Source of the DNA: Quillaja saponaria
Taxonomy: Eukaryota; Streptophyta; Magnoliopsida; Fabales; Quillajaceae
Assembly: GCA_029379385.1 (NCBI GenBank)
Contig: CM055608.1
Span: 22,876,350 to 22,940,349 of the forward strand
Length of the DNA: 64,000 nucleotides
Direction of reading: 5' to 3'
The translations under genes were made by a program, and so were the position numbers. Position 1 is the first letter of the stretch. Every line of letters starts with the position of its first letter. This document shows positions 20,522 through 32,649 of the stretch, one piece after another. The notes beneath the pieces were generated by a model that saw only the letters and a list, made by a program, of their open reading frames with translations, was not told where the DNA came from and made no database searches.

Positions 20522-21756
20522 TCAATTGAACAGATTTTGCTATGTAAAACTTGCAAGAAATTATGGCATTGTCTGGTATTTTGTCAGAAGGAATCAAATT
20601 TAAGTTAAATGAGAATTATAAAAATCCCTTTATTAGTTCTACAGTTTTAACCTAATAGACCTGGATTTTGGATCATTTTGTTCTTTTGCAACAATAATCA
20701 ATGAATGAAGTTTCCTTTAATGACTGTGTTTGGTCATCAATGATTTTGCAATTGGATATGATTCTGAGTTTATAATCTTTTGATAACTAGGGTGATTTAC
20801 TAGGACGAACCTATTTCAAGTTTGCTATAGAAGAGATAATTCTCTCCAATTTTTTCTTTTTTTCATTTTGCTTAAGGGATAATTTGAAAGAATTGAGATG
20901 TTTCTTAAGAACATTTTGTAAGACAATAAACTTGATGACGATGAATTTGAATCCTCTCTTGTACCAAAGAGAATTTTGTTCCCATTCAATGGTTTTCAAT
21001 TACTTCTCTTAGAATGTATTTATTATAAAATAAATTATTCTTTTTAGTCTAGAACTTTTTTTTCTTTTTTTGTTCTTACAAAAATATGAGAGAATTCGGA
21101 TCCAATGACAAGGTTTTTATTAGTAATTTCTTATATCTTTGTTTGAAATGTAGGAAGCAGAAATTACTTGCGAAAATTGAAAATGACCATTTGTTTGAAA
21201 TTCATTGTGATGTTATTGACAATTTAAAAAAGAACAAAAATCATTCTGATGTTATTCACAATATAAAATAAGATAATTTTAGGAAAAGCAAAGTAGCTGC
21301 TTCTTTTCTTTTAGAAACTTTGGAGGCAAGTTTTACTTTATACACTTGTTATTTTTATCTTATTTGTTTTCTTTTCTAATTTGTTCTTTTTGAGTTATCA
21401 AAATGTTGACATGGTATTTATTAATATTCTCATTTTTGTTATTAACGAAAAAAAACTTGAAGAGCATGTTTTGTCTAATTTTCACATTAATTTTTTTATA
21501 ATGTGAACTTCAATTATGATATTAGTCTTTTTTATGCATGAAAGATGTGTATCTTATTCAACTTAAATTAATATTAAAATGAAAATAACAATTAAGACAC
21601 TGATAACAAATTTTGAAGTTATCTCAAGGATCTGGATTCGAATTTTGTTTTTATAGACTAGAGTGAAATTTTAAGAAAAAAGAAAGTTATATTTCATTAC
21701 TCAATTTAATTAGCCTCTTACAGAAGAAGGAAAAAAAGATAAAAACAAAAAACAAA
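20522..21756. other. AT-rich intergenic stretch
   Basis: The first part is probably the 3' untranslated region and downstream flank of the RRP6L2 fragment. No gene, RNA or repeat is recognised in the rest. Confidence 0.5.
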
Positions 21757-22150
21757 AAAGGCTTAACTATTATTTTAGTCCCTCAGGATTGCCTTAGTTG
21801 TTAATTTAGTCTTTCATAAATATTTTCGGTCAATTTCATTCTCTAAGATTTAGAATTTTTCAATCAAGTTATATTCTCTCTTACTCATGTTATGTATAAA
21901 TAACGTAATTATGCATAATTTAATGATAAAATAACCAAAAAAGTTTTGCAAAATATAAAAAATAACTTATATATGTTATTATATTTATGTCAACTATGGT
22001 TATTTCGTTAACTCATAACATGTAACAGAAGAATGAAACTTGATTGAGAAATTTTGAATATTAGAGAATAAAATTGACTAAAAAAATTTTTAGAAGACCA
22101 AACTGAAAACTAAGATAATCCTGAAAGATCAAAACAGTAGATAAGGTAAA
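21757..22150. mobile_element. Foldback MITE, about 395 bp
   Basis: The two halves are inverted copies. The left end GGCTTAACTATTATTTTAGT corresponds to the complement of the right end (CCTTATCTACTGTTTTGATC), followed on both sides by CAGGATTnnCTTAGTT, TCAATTTnATTCTCTAA and TCAATCAAGTT. The arms are about 130 bp each with a short middle. There is no coding sequence. It is a non-autonomous DNA transposon of undefined superfamily. Confidence 0.75.
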
Positions 22151-22287
22151 GAAAAATACATGCTGAAATCGAGTCAAGATTCACTTATAATAAAATTAAG
22201 AAAATTGAGCAAATTATAAATTATAAGATTTAAATGTAATAGATGTGCCATTTACATAAGTTTTTTGTTATTATTATTATTTTTTTA

Positions 22288-22647
22288 GGAAATCATCTCA
22301 TATATTACTTGAAAAATCAAAAGTCCTTCTATGCTGAACTACAAAGGAGTTACATGTTTGGCCATCGTAGTATTTTACACTAGCCCATTTACACAAAAAG
22401 TGAGCTACCATATTACAAGTTCTAGGAATCCAAGTACAAGTGAAAGTAGAATTCTTTTATAAAAATAATTTCCAAATTTGAAACAAATGAGGAGACCTCC
22501 CAAGAAAATCTACACACCGAAAATACTTAATCTGTGGAGGAACGGGAGGATGACATATTTGAAGTTGACTATGTATTTGGAGCAATATTTACGCACCCAA
22601 AATACTTCCAAAACTCTTCAAATTTGACATTAGTATCTTGTATTACT
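22288..22647 (-). mobile_element. LINE 3' end fragment (RNase H part), unit 1, left piece
   Basis: Parallels 30009-30600, 31270-31830 and 32650-33240, with shared blocks such as TGCTGAACTnCAAnGnGAGTT, CTAGCCCATTTACACAAAAAG and GACATTAGTATCTTGTATTA. It codes on the minus strand for the RNase H-like region (compare 32721-32960). A T-rich tract at 22261-22287 is the minus-strand poly(A)-like end. The unit is cut at about 22647 by the CACTA element and resumes at 29214. Confidence 0.8.
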
Positions 22648-25600
22648 TCAACAAGTATTGTCGCTGAAACTTATTAGAGATGAAAAATTTCCATCTTCCG
22701 TCTCTGATAATTAATGTTTTCAGAGACGGAAAAACACAGTCTTTAATAAGTATTAGTTATTTTAAAATGCTTCCATCTCTAATAGCCACTGCCACGTGGC
22801 AACAATATCAGAGACAACATGGTCGTCTCAATTGTGAAAGATATTCTTCTCTAAAAGATAATCTTTTGAGATGGAGCTTTGTCTCAAAAACTATAAGAGT
22901 AGACTCTCTGATGCTATTATCAGAGACGAAATCATTTCGTCTCTGATAATAATATTTGATCTCTGTTACATTTATTTCAATATTTCTAGCTGGTATTATT
23001 TTGTTACTAATTAAACTTTTAAAAATCATACATTTTACAAACTAAAATTTCTACAAACATATAATATTGGCCCAAAACTCAAAATTCACAATATTATTAA
23101 AAACATCTCATTAGCATTGATCAAATATAGAAATATCACAACAATATCCAAAACATCTCCTAACATAAAATTAAGTTTCAAAACATAATCAAAGTTAAAG
23201 TACAAAACAAGAAGTTAATTCTTCAACTTTCAACAATCATGGCTCACTGAAATTGGTGTCATTTTGATCAGGATTAGATTCATTTTGCCGGCTAGCCGAT
23301 GTAGATACATGTTCTTGAAATTAAAGAAAAAAACTAACATCATATATAACCATTATAAAATACAAGAACATACACCAACCATTATTATCATAATTCAATC
23401 ATACAAATGGTATACTTGTGTCGCTTGTGTCGCCAACACAGATGGTTCATTTGAGTTTAGTCTCGATTTGTGTTTAATTTCTACTATCCTATGTTCTAAA
23501 TCAACTTTTAAACTATTTTTTGTAGAGTCACACCAATAGCATTTGAATAAGATCACAACATTGTTTATTCTCATATACCTTAACTCTATGATTTCGTTAA
23601 CATGTCATAAAAATCAAGATCACATTCCCCATAAATACTCCCTTTGACACAAATTCCACTATTCATGATTTTCTTATGTTTCTCATATTTATGCGTGTGA
23701 AATCTAAAGCCATTAACATTGCATGCATTATAACAATTGACATGTGAATTTGGACCAAACAATAAATCTCTTATACGTGGATTGATGTTGCACTCACGTA
23801 AGACTTAATCAAGAAATTTACTATATAAGAATATATTAATACAAATCATGATTATCTAATATTAAAATATCATCATACATGTGTTGACTTACAAGATTTT
23901 TGAGCCATTTGGTAAACATAGTTATGCTCATTTTCTCAAGTTCTTCGTCCGTAATCATAGGATTACCTTGCATCATCATTTCATATTTGTCCACGACCAA
24001 GAATTAGTAATAAAAGTTACAAATATGAATATTGCAATTGCATAATTTCATTCATATAATTTATCAAAAGACTTACTCTATGTATGGTTCAATCTCTAGA
24101 CTACTCCAAAGAATGTATATCTTGGACGCCTTTTTTTCATCATATGTTAGTTCTTTTGAACAATCATTAGCAAATGCACGAGATGGATAATGAAAGATTG
24201 AAAGTCGACCGTTTGGATCATCACCCCTTCCATCATAGTTGTAGGATACCTTATTCAACCTAGTTTCAACACTTGGCTTGAAATATTGAGTTCAAAAATT
24301 TGATACTTCTATAATATATGCCTCAACATTTGAACCTTCGATAGAGCTTTGTTCCTAGCCTTTCTCTTTAGCCATTGCATGCATCTAATTTAAATAAACA
24401 GAGCATGCACTGTTACATATAACAATTTTTTTAATTTTGACAAAGGAAAAATATAACAATGTACCTTTCAAATGGGTACATCCATCAAAAATGCACTGGG
24501 CCACCAACCATGGCTTCGTATGGTAAGTGAATCGTCAAATGCTCCATTGAGTCGAAAAAGCCAGAAATTAAACTCTTTTCCATCTTGCATAGAGTAACTG
24601 TTATGCTATCTTGAAGCATATTCATATGCTTAGCATTTATTTCTATCGCACATATATCCCGAAAGAAAGTACTGAACTCTGCTATTGGACCCCTCACATA
24701 CTTAGGTATTGAGTCACAAAAGGCCAAAGGTATAAATTGTTCCATGAATACGCGACAATCATGACTCTTCATACCATGAAACTTGCACTGATTAACTTTC
24801 ACGCATCGAGATATATTTGACACGTACCCATATGAAAATCTCAGTTGCTTCACCTACATGCATACCTCTTTGATATGAGGTTTAGTAAGTGTATATGCGG
24901 CCTTCGGCTTTAATATCTTCTCATTTATCTTTTGAAACTCCAACTTCGGGCGCTTACACAACTTCTCCATATCAAGTCAAGCATTTGGGTTATCCTTTGT
25001 CTTTCCCTTCATAACCATGACAGTATTGAAAATGTTATCAAACACATTTTTCTCAGCATGCATCACATCCAAATTATGACAAATCAAATTTGCTCCTAAA
25101 AAATACTTATTTTCAACCAATTATGCACTTGCCCAAATCCATTTATGTCTTGTTTTACGCAATCTCTCCCAAAAGTAATCTTTGGTAATCGTGACACTCT
25201 TGCTAATATATCATCTCCAGACAACCTAGGTGGCAATAAATCATTTTCTATTTTACCACGACAGAAGCTATCTTACTGCTTTCTAAAAGGATGGTCAATA
25301 GGTAAGAATTATCAATGATAATCAAACCAACGTGGCTTTCTTTTATGTTCGAGTTGGAATAACTTGGTCCTTTCCATAAAATAAGGACACGCCAATTTTC
25401 CATGCATACTCCATCCACATAGCATACCATAGATCGGAAAATCACTAATAGTCCACATTAGTGCGACCCTCATGATGAAGTTTTGTTTCCGAAATGCATC
25501 ATAAGTGATAACTCTATTCTCCCATATCAACTTAAGCTTGTCTATCAAAGGCCGCAAGTATATATCTATGTTCTTTCCGGGTTGTTCAGGACTCGGAAAG

Positions 25601-28600
25601 ATTAGAGAAAGAAATAATTTATCATCCTTTAGGCACATCCTAGGAGAAAGATTGTATGGTGTTACAAATACTGGCCAACACAAGTATGAAGCTACAGAAT
25701 GACCAAAAGGAGTAAAGCCATTAGTTGATAATGCAAGCCTAACATTTCATGCTTCGTAGGAGAAATTTAAGTGCTTGGCATCAAACTGCATCCATGCCTC
25801 TCCATCAAAAGGGTGTATCATTACACTAGACTTTTGGTATACACCATCTTTATGTCAAGTCATGTGATAAGATGTATTTTTAGATATGTAAAGCTTTTGA
25901 AGTCTAGGGATGAGTGGAAGATGAAAAAGCACTTTAAAAGGCACATCTTTTTGCCTTTTTTTTTTTTTTTTTGTTTCTTGTATGGTTTTATACCGTGGAT
26001 GACCACAAGTAACACAATTTTTCAACTCTTCGCAATTATCATAGTATAATATGCAGTCATTTAAGCATGCTTGTATAGATCTATACCCAAGTCCTAATTC
26101 TCTCAACATTTTCTTTGCCTCGTAAAAATCTTTAGCCAACTTCTCACTTTCTGGCAACATACTCTTAACTATTGTCATCAATCAATCAAACAATTTAACG
26201 AGCATGTTGAAATCTGATTTGCAATTTAGGAATTTTGTGACTGCTGATAGTTCCGTATGTTGCATACAACCAATCCACAAAGATTCATCTGCATCTTTCA
26301 GTAGATTGTAGAAATAGGAGGCATTAGCATTCGGGGTCTTATTTGCATCCCAATCAAATTCAGGTCTCGTTCATCCATTATTATTTCTGTCATCCGATTT
26401 GTTTCACCAAAACTCTCTATTGTTGCATTACATTCACCAATCACTCTTGTTTCCCATATAAAGTCCACCTTTTGTAATGAGTAACAAATCCTTTCTTGTA
26501 TAGGTGCACTGTCACTTTATCTCTAATGAGGAACTTAGAGTTGTTACGATCACGACAAGGACATCGAATAGTTCCTGTGTAAACATATGCGTAATTTGAA
26601 TACGCAAAATTAAGAAATATTTCAACTTCGTGCTAGAATTCATACGTTAAGTTATAGTTCACAACTCAACGTTCCATCCAACTACGATCCTCATTCATTA
26701 TTGAAATTCACCTAATAATCACAATATCTTGAGGATTATGCTATTTAAAAACAAATTAGTTCAAAACAGTTGTAAATAAATGCAAAGAGAATGAAGTACT
26801 AACATTGATCATATATTACATTATTTTGTCCAATACCAATAGAAACATATGAAGAACAATTAATTAATAACAAGAAAAACTAAAATTTAGTAATTAAGAA
26901 AGAAAAGATTTTATTATAATAAACTCACATTAAGGCTCTTATTCTAGCACTAATGAACTCACAATGAGGCTCAATTTCACAATTTTCATAAATGAATGGC
27001 TATCTCATTGATCAACAATTTATGCATTAAAATAATCCACTTAGTTTTAGATCAAATAACCATAATCATAAAATGCATTAGCACACCAAGTTACATGAGA
27101 TACAAGTTTCATGTTTGAAGACTATATCTTATTTCTCCCATATTAGTAAATAATAATTTGAAATTTTAAAACAAATAGAACTACTAGGATCAGACATACA
27201 ATTAAGCCAAGATGTCTTGTTTGACCAATAGGTTTAGCAAACTTTCAAGATTTGCAGCAGGAGAAAAAAAAAATTCACTTAAAAATTTTAGGAATTATGA
27301 TTATGATAATGAAAAAAAAATAAAAGAAAAAACATAGTCAATTGTCCTATTTGGTTTTATGGAAGATAAAAGGCATTTTAGAGATATGCAAATATCAACC
27401 TATAGATAAGGCTATACAAGTAAGAAAATGTGACTGATTGATGAAGCATATTTATGGGTCAAGAAAACATACTTTTTATTTATTGATGCCCATCATATTG
27501 GGCAAAATATAGTGGCTAACTGAATTCAAGAAATTGACTATAGAAACTTAATGGGCAACATATACAATAGCACGAATTTGGGATACAATGAACACTTCGT
27601 CAAATTAACTAAAATTAAACACAAAGAGAATAAAAAGTACCTTAGAATTAGATATCATTGGGAAAACAAGTAACAATTTCATAAACCAATAAACAAACAA
27701 GTATTAGAGAAAGAAATCATGATTAGTTATATTTATATTAAAATTATGATTGTGGGTATCCCGCCCAACAAAGAAAGGACCCTAACTTTATTAACATTGA
27801 GAATTAGAAATAGAGTCCCAACTCCCAATAACAAGGAGCTCAGATGCCACGTTTAAAAGAGGAAGGAAGAATTTGAAGAGGGCAACAAAGACTGAGCATG
27901 TAAACCTCCAAGAAGGGCAAACCATTATGCAAGTTCTAATCTCATTGAGGTACGTGTTCTATTTTTTTCCTGTGATTTATTTTAAACGAAGTAATTTTTT
28001 CTTAAAACAAATGAATGAACTTGTACATATGAACCACCAATCAGTTTTTTCTTTCTTAAAATCTCATCAAATTGCTAATAAGTTAAAAACCAATTCTCTT
28101 CCAACTGGACAAATCAACATGTTAGTAAATTTGCTTCATCCTCTTTTACATGTTTTAATATTATAAAACACATGTTCAAATTTTTAAACCACCGCCAATT
28201 TGTTAACTTACCCTTTTAAGTGCTACCTAAATTTTGCACCAAAAGAATATCTCTAGCAAAAGAGTGAATTGTCAATATGCTTGAAAAAGAAAAACATAAA
28301 AAGGAAACCTTATGCTTCTACACGCAACTCACGCAAACACACACAAGTGAATTATTTTCAGTAGGACCTAAAAAGTCTACTAATAATAAAGTATCTAGAT
28401 GTAGGAAGTAAAATCAAGGAGCCTACTAAAACAGAATTCATTAATCATCATTACTAAGAATAGTTAGGGTTTCAATTTTCATACTTCTACCGAATCCCAT
28501 TAACCAAAGTCCCTCCTCTTTTACATATTAAGAGACACCTATCAAACCCATAAGAACAAAATATGGAATAGAAAATATTTCAAAGTAAAAAATAATAATA

Positions 28601-29213
28601 ATAAACCAGCAAATTACATAATAAATTAATACCTAAGATGAGAGCAACACAACTGTGAAGAGTTTTTTGAACTCACGCCTCACTCACTTTTTCTCCAACA
28701 CCGAGTGGCAGCACCATTTATTAAAAATCAAAAAAAAAACCCAAGGAAAAAAAAAATAGGAAAACCAATCAACAACAAGCTAAACATGGAGCTAGAGAGA
28801 GAAGACTTATAAAGAGAGCAAGGGGAAAAAAAACGTTGAGAAGATAGAGTAGCCCAGCAAGAAAGGTTGAGCCGTGGAGAGATTTCAAAGAGAAGAGTGA
28901 ATGAGTAAAGTTAGCCGACAAAAAAGAAAAGAAAAAGGAAGGTACAGAGTTATAGGGTAGGAAATTTTAAAAAAACAATAATAATAATTTTTATTTTATT
29001 AGCATTAGAGACGGAAACATTATTAGAGATGGAGATAGATTATAAAGACAGATAGTAAAAAATTTTAGAGATGGAATTGCCGTCTCGGATACAAATTAAA
29101 ATTTTATTTACATTTTAGAAAATGAATGTACTTTCCGTCTCTCCTTTTGTCTCTGATAATGACTTTAAGAGACAAAACACCTACCGTCTCTAATCCCCTG
29201 TTTTCTCGTAGTG
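22648..29213 (-). mobile_element. CACTA (En/Spm) transposon, about 6.6 kb, degraded
   Basis: The right end (29195-29213, CCCCTGTTTTCTCGTAGTG) is, on the minus strand, CACTACGAGAAAACAGGGG, a typical CACTA terminal repeat. Subterminal GAGACGG/GTCTCT motifs are repeated at 22700-22960 and 29000-29195. The left end is decayed (TATTGTCGCTGAAACTTATTAGAGATG aligns loosely with CACTACGAGAAAAC...ATTAGAGACG). The TNP2 relic reads on the minus strand, so the 5' end is on the right. The inserted state is proved by the split LINE unit on either side. 26200-28950 inside the element has no recognisable gene; it is presumably the 5' part and subterminal DNA. Confidence 0.88.
24073..26181 (-). pseudogene. CACTA TNP2 transposase, broken
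   Basis: Minus-strand pieces follow the known order of plant TNP2 transposases. 26181-25855 has GLGYRSIQACLNDCILYYDN, CVTCGHPRYK and PLIPRLQKLYIS, the zinc-binding N-terminal part of the Transposase_21 domain. 25683-25312 has VTPYNLSPRMCLKDDKLFLS, PGKNIDIYLRPLIDKLK, ALMWTISDFPIYGMLCGWS and HGKLACP. 24853-24485 has MKSHDCRVFMEQFIPLA and FFDSMEHLTIHLPYEA, the DUF4218-like part. 24258-24073 belongs to the C-terminal region. Frames change and stops intervene, so no active transposase is made from here. TNP2 is the catalytic protein that excises and integrates CACTA elements. Confidence 0.88.
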
Positions 29214-30008
29214 TTTCTTGACAAGTAATAATTGCAACCCAATGTAAATTATTGTTGTTGTTCAACATTCTATCTAGGATTTACCACGGGATTCAACAAG
29301 AAAATAACCCACTTTTATATACTTTGAAACTTCAATTTATCAATCCTTAAATCTCATTTACTGGAATACCAAATCAATCTTACCAGTGAACATGCTAAAA
29401 AAATGTGATGAAGATTCTCCTTTGCTTGATTACAGAGCAAACAATTGATATCTCCAATATTGCAGTGTTAAGAGAGTCTTTCTCTTGTTGGGAGTATATC
29501 ACTAGCCATGCGCCATAGTAGTACCTTCTGCCTCATGGATTTTAGCTCTCCAAATACTCTGCCACAAATGCACTTTAGTTTGGTTTAATGTCTCCCTCTT
29601 AGCTTCCCAATATGCTAATTTAACAGAAAATTTTCCTTGATTGTCTGTTATCCACTTCATTTCATCTATATCATCAAAGTTTGAGAGTAGAATAGAAGAG
29701 ATAGATTTTACTGTCCCTAGAGTAAACAGTATGTTAAGTTGTACCATATCCCAACTTCTAATCCCTGTTAAAAACAAGTCGCTTACCTACCACTTTAAAT
29801 TTTGCATTGTACCTACTTTTGCTTGATGTTTGAATCTCGGTAGAGTAGGAATCCATGCATCCTTCCGAACTAAGATCTCATTCCTATCACCAACTATGAA
29901 ACAAGCACCTTTTTGAATAGTCTAATGTGAACTAGTGAATCTTCCATACAGCTGAAGAAAATTTTCTCTGTCAAATCATGACTACCAATGTTTTTCATGT
30001 ACTTATCA
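29214..30008 (-). mobile_element. LINE 3' part (zinc-finger RVT region), unit 1, right piece
   Basis: Resumes the LINE unit interrupted at 22647 (TTTCTTGACAAGTAATAATTGC corresponds to TTTCTTCACAAGTAATAATTGC near 31875). The minus-strand frame 29777-29502 includes SNFDDIDEMKWITDNQGKFS and VKLAYWEAKRE, the zf-RVT region seen after reverse transcriptase in plant LINEs. The unit ends at CATGTACTT, directly followed by the next unit's 3' end. Confidence 0.8.
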
Positions 30009-31269
30009 TATCATATATTACTTAATAAATCAAAAGTCTCCACATGCTGAACTGCAAGGGGAGTTACAACAAGTTCTGTTGGGCCATTATAGTAATTTAC
30101 ACTAGCCCAAATACATCAAGAGAGAGCTACTATGTTGCATATTCTAGGAATCCATGTGCAAGTGAAAGTAGAATTCTTTTCTAAAAAAGGATTTCCCCAT
30201 TTGAAACAAATGCAAAGACCTACCAGGAAAATCTGTCCCACTGTGCATCTGTCTAACTACTATTTCCACCACTATTATATTCCAGCCTTTTGGATAACCA
30301 ACTCCGTAGCCCATACAAGAGCTTCCACTTCAGCAATTAAGGCATCATTATACTCAATTTTCTTAGCCCAATTAGCTAAAATAATCCGCTTATAATTCCT
30401 TGCTATCTCACCTATCCATGATCCAGCTTGTCCAACAGTAGTATCAACATTAATTCAACTTAATATGTGGAGGAACAAGAGGTTGTCATAATTGAAATTG
30501 ACTATGTGTTTTTGCAGCAATATTTATAGGCCTAAAATACTTCCAAAATTCTTCAAAATCTGACATTAGTATCTTGTATTACTTCCTCTGGGTTCATTAT
30601 CACTTGGACATCAATGTGATAGCACTTATTTCTCCATTTTCATATTTATTCACAGGTAATAATTGCAAACTGTGTAAATTGTTGTTGTTGTTCAGCATTT
30701 CCACCTAAGATTTACCATGAGATTCAATAGGAAAATAACCCACTCCTGTATACTTTGAAACTTCAACTTATCAATCCTCAAACCCTATTTACTGGAATAC
30801 CAAATCAGTCTTACCAGTAGACATGCTAAAAAAATGTGATTTAAATTCTCCTTTGCTTGATTACAAAACAAACAATTGATATCTCCAATATTGCAGTGTT
30901 CAGAGAGTCTTTCTCGTGTTGGGAGTATATCACTAGCTATGTGCCATGGAAATACCTTATGCCTCTTATGATTTTAGTTCTCCAAATACTCTGCCAGAAA
31001 TGCTTATTGGTTTAGTTCAGTCTCCCTTTTAGCTTCCCCATATGCCAATTTAACAGAAAATTTTCCTTGATTGTCCACTATCCATATAATTTCATCAATA
31101 TCATCAAAGTTTGAGAGTGGAATAGAAGAGATAACTTTCACTTTCCCCGGAGTAAACAACATGTCAAGTTGTACCATATGCCAACTTCTCCCCCCTGTTA
31201 AAAACAAGTCACTTACCAACAACTTTTAATTTTGCATTGTACCTGCTTTTGATTGAGGTTTGAATATTG
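30009..31269 (-). mobile_element. LINE 3' part, tandem unit 2
   Basis: A repeat of the RNase H plus zf-RVT portion, with the same markers as unit 1 (TGCTGAACTGCAAGGGGAGT near 30051, AAGTAATAATTGC near 30655, zf-RVT frame 31222-31004). It is about 150-190 bp shorter than units 1 and 3 because its right end lacks the stretch between GTTTGAATATTGGTAGA and CATGTACTT. No intact gene. Confidence 0.8.
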
Positions 31270-32649
31270 GTAGAATGCTGAACTGCAAGGGGAGTTACAA
31301 CAAGTTCTATCGAGCCATCATAGCAATTTACACTAGCCCATTTACACAAAAAGTGAGCTACTATATTACAAGTTCTAGGAATCTAAGTACAAGAAAAAGT
31401 AGAATTCTTTTCTAACAAAGATCTCCTAATATGAAATAAATGTAGAGACCTTCCAGGCAAATCTATCCCACTGTACATCTATCTAACGGCTACCTGAGAG
31501 TCTCCTTCCATCACTATTGTTTTTCAGCCTTTTTGGATAGCTAACTCCATAGCCCATACGAGAGCTTCTACTTCAGCAATTGAGGCATTAATATACTCTT
31601 TTTTCTTATCCCACTTAGTCAAAATAATCTCCTAATTCGTTGCTATCAAACCTATCCATGATCCAGCTTGCCCAATAGTAACATCAACATTCAACTTAAT
31701 CTGTGGAGGAACAGGGGTTTCCATATTTGAAGTTGACTGTGTGTTTTTAGAGCAACATTTACGGGCCTAAAATACTTCCAAAATTCTTCAAATTTGACAT
31801 TAATATCTTGTATTACTTCCTCTATCTTTAATCACTAGGACATCACTATAGTAACATTTATTTCTCAATTTACAAATTTCTTCACAAGTAATAATTGCAA
31901 ACAAAGTAAATTGCTGTTGTTGTTCAACATTCCATATGAGATTTACCATGAGATTCAACAAGAAAATAACCCACTCCTGTATAGTTTGAAACTTCAATTC
32001 ATCAATCCTCAAACCCCATATACTAAAATACCAGATCAGTCTTACTAGTGGACTTGCTAAAAATGCGTTGAAGATTCTCCTTTACTTGATTACAGAACAA
32101 ACAATTGATATCTCTAATATTACAGTGTTTTAAGAGTTTTTCTCTTGTTGGGAGCAAATCACTAGCTATGCGCTATAGAAATACCTTATGCCTTTCATGG
32201 ATTTTAGTTCTCCAAATATTCTGCCACTAAAGCAAATTGATTTGGTTTAAATTCTCATTCTTAACTTCCCAATGTGTTGATTTAAAAAAAAATTTCCTTG
32301 ATTGTCCACTATCATTTCATTTCATCTATATCATCAAGTTTGAGAGTGGAATAGAAGAGATAGCTTTCATTGTCTCTAGAGTAAACAATATGTTAAGTTG
32401 TACCATATCCCAACTTATTCTCTCTGTAAAAAACAAGTAAATTTTACATTTGACCTACTTTTGATTCAGGTTTGAATCCCGGTGGAGTAGAATTCCACGC
32501 ATCCCTCCAAACTAAGATCTTATTCCCATCACCAACTAATGAAACAAACACCTTTTTGAATTGTTTAATGTGAACTAGTGATATCTTTCCACACACTTGA
32601 AGGAATTTTTTTCTTTGTCAGATCATAACTGTTAATGTTTTTCACGTAC
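31270..32649 (-). mobile_element. LINE 3' part, tandem unit 3
   Basis: Has the same order of markers (TGCTGAACTGCAAGGGGAGT at 31276, AAGTAATAATTGC near 31886, zf-RVT part near 32240-32420). It ends with CACGTACTT followed by TATAATCTCATATATTACTT, the junction type seen between units 1 and 2. Many stops. Confidence 0.8.

Noticed and set aside
27873..28166. 97-codon frame inside the CACTA element as TNPD or another gene
   Set aside because: No motif, AT-driven composition, and on the opposite strand to the transposase.
30009..32649. Independent LINE insertions
   Set aside because: Junctions are at the same truncation point, which fits tandem duplication much better.
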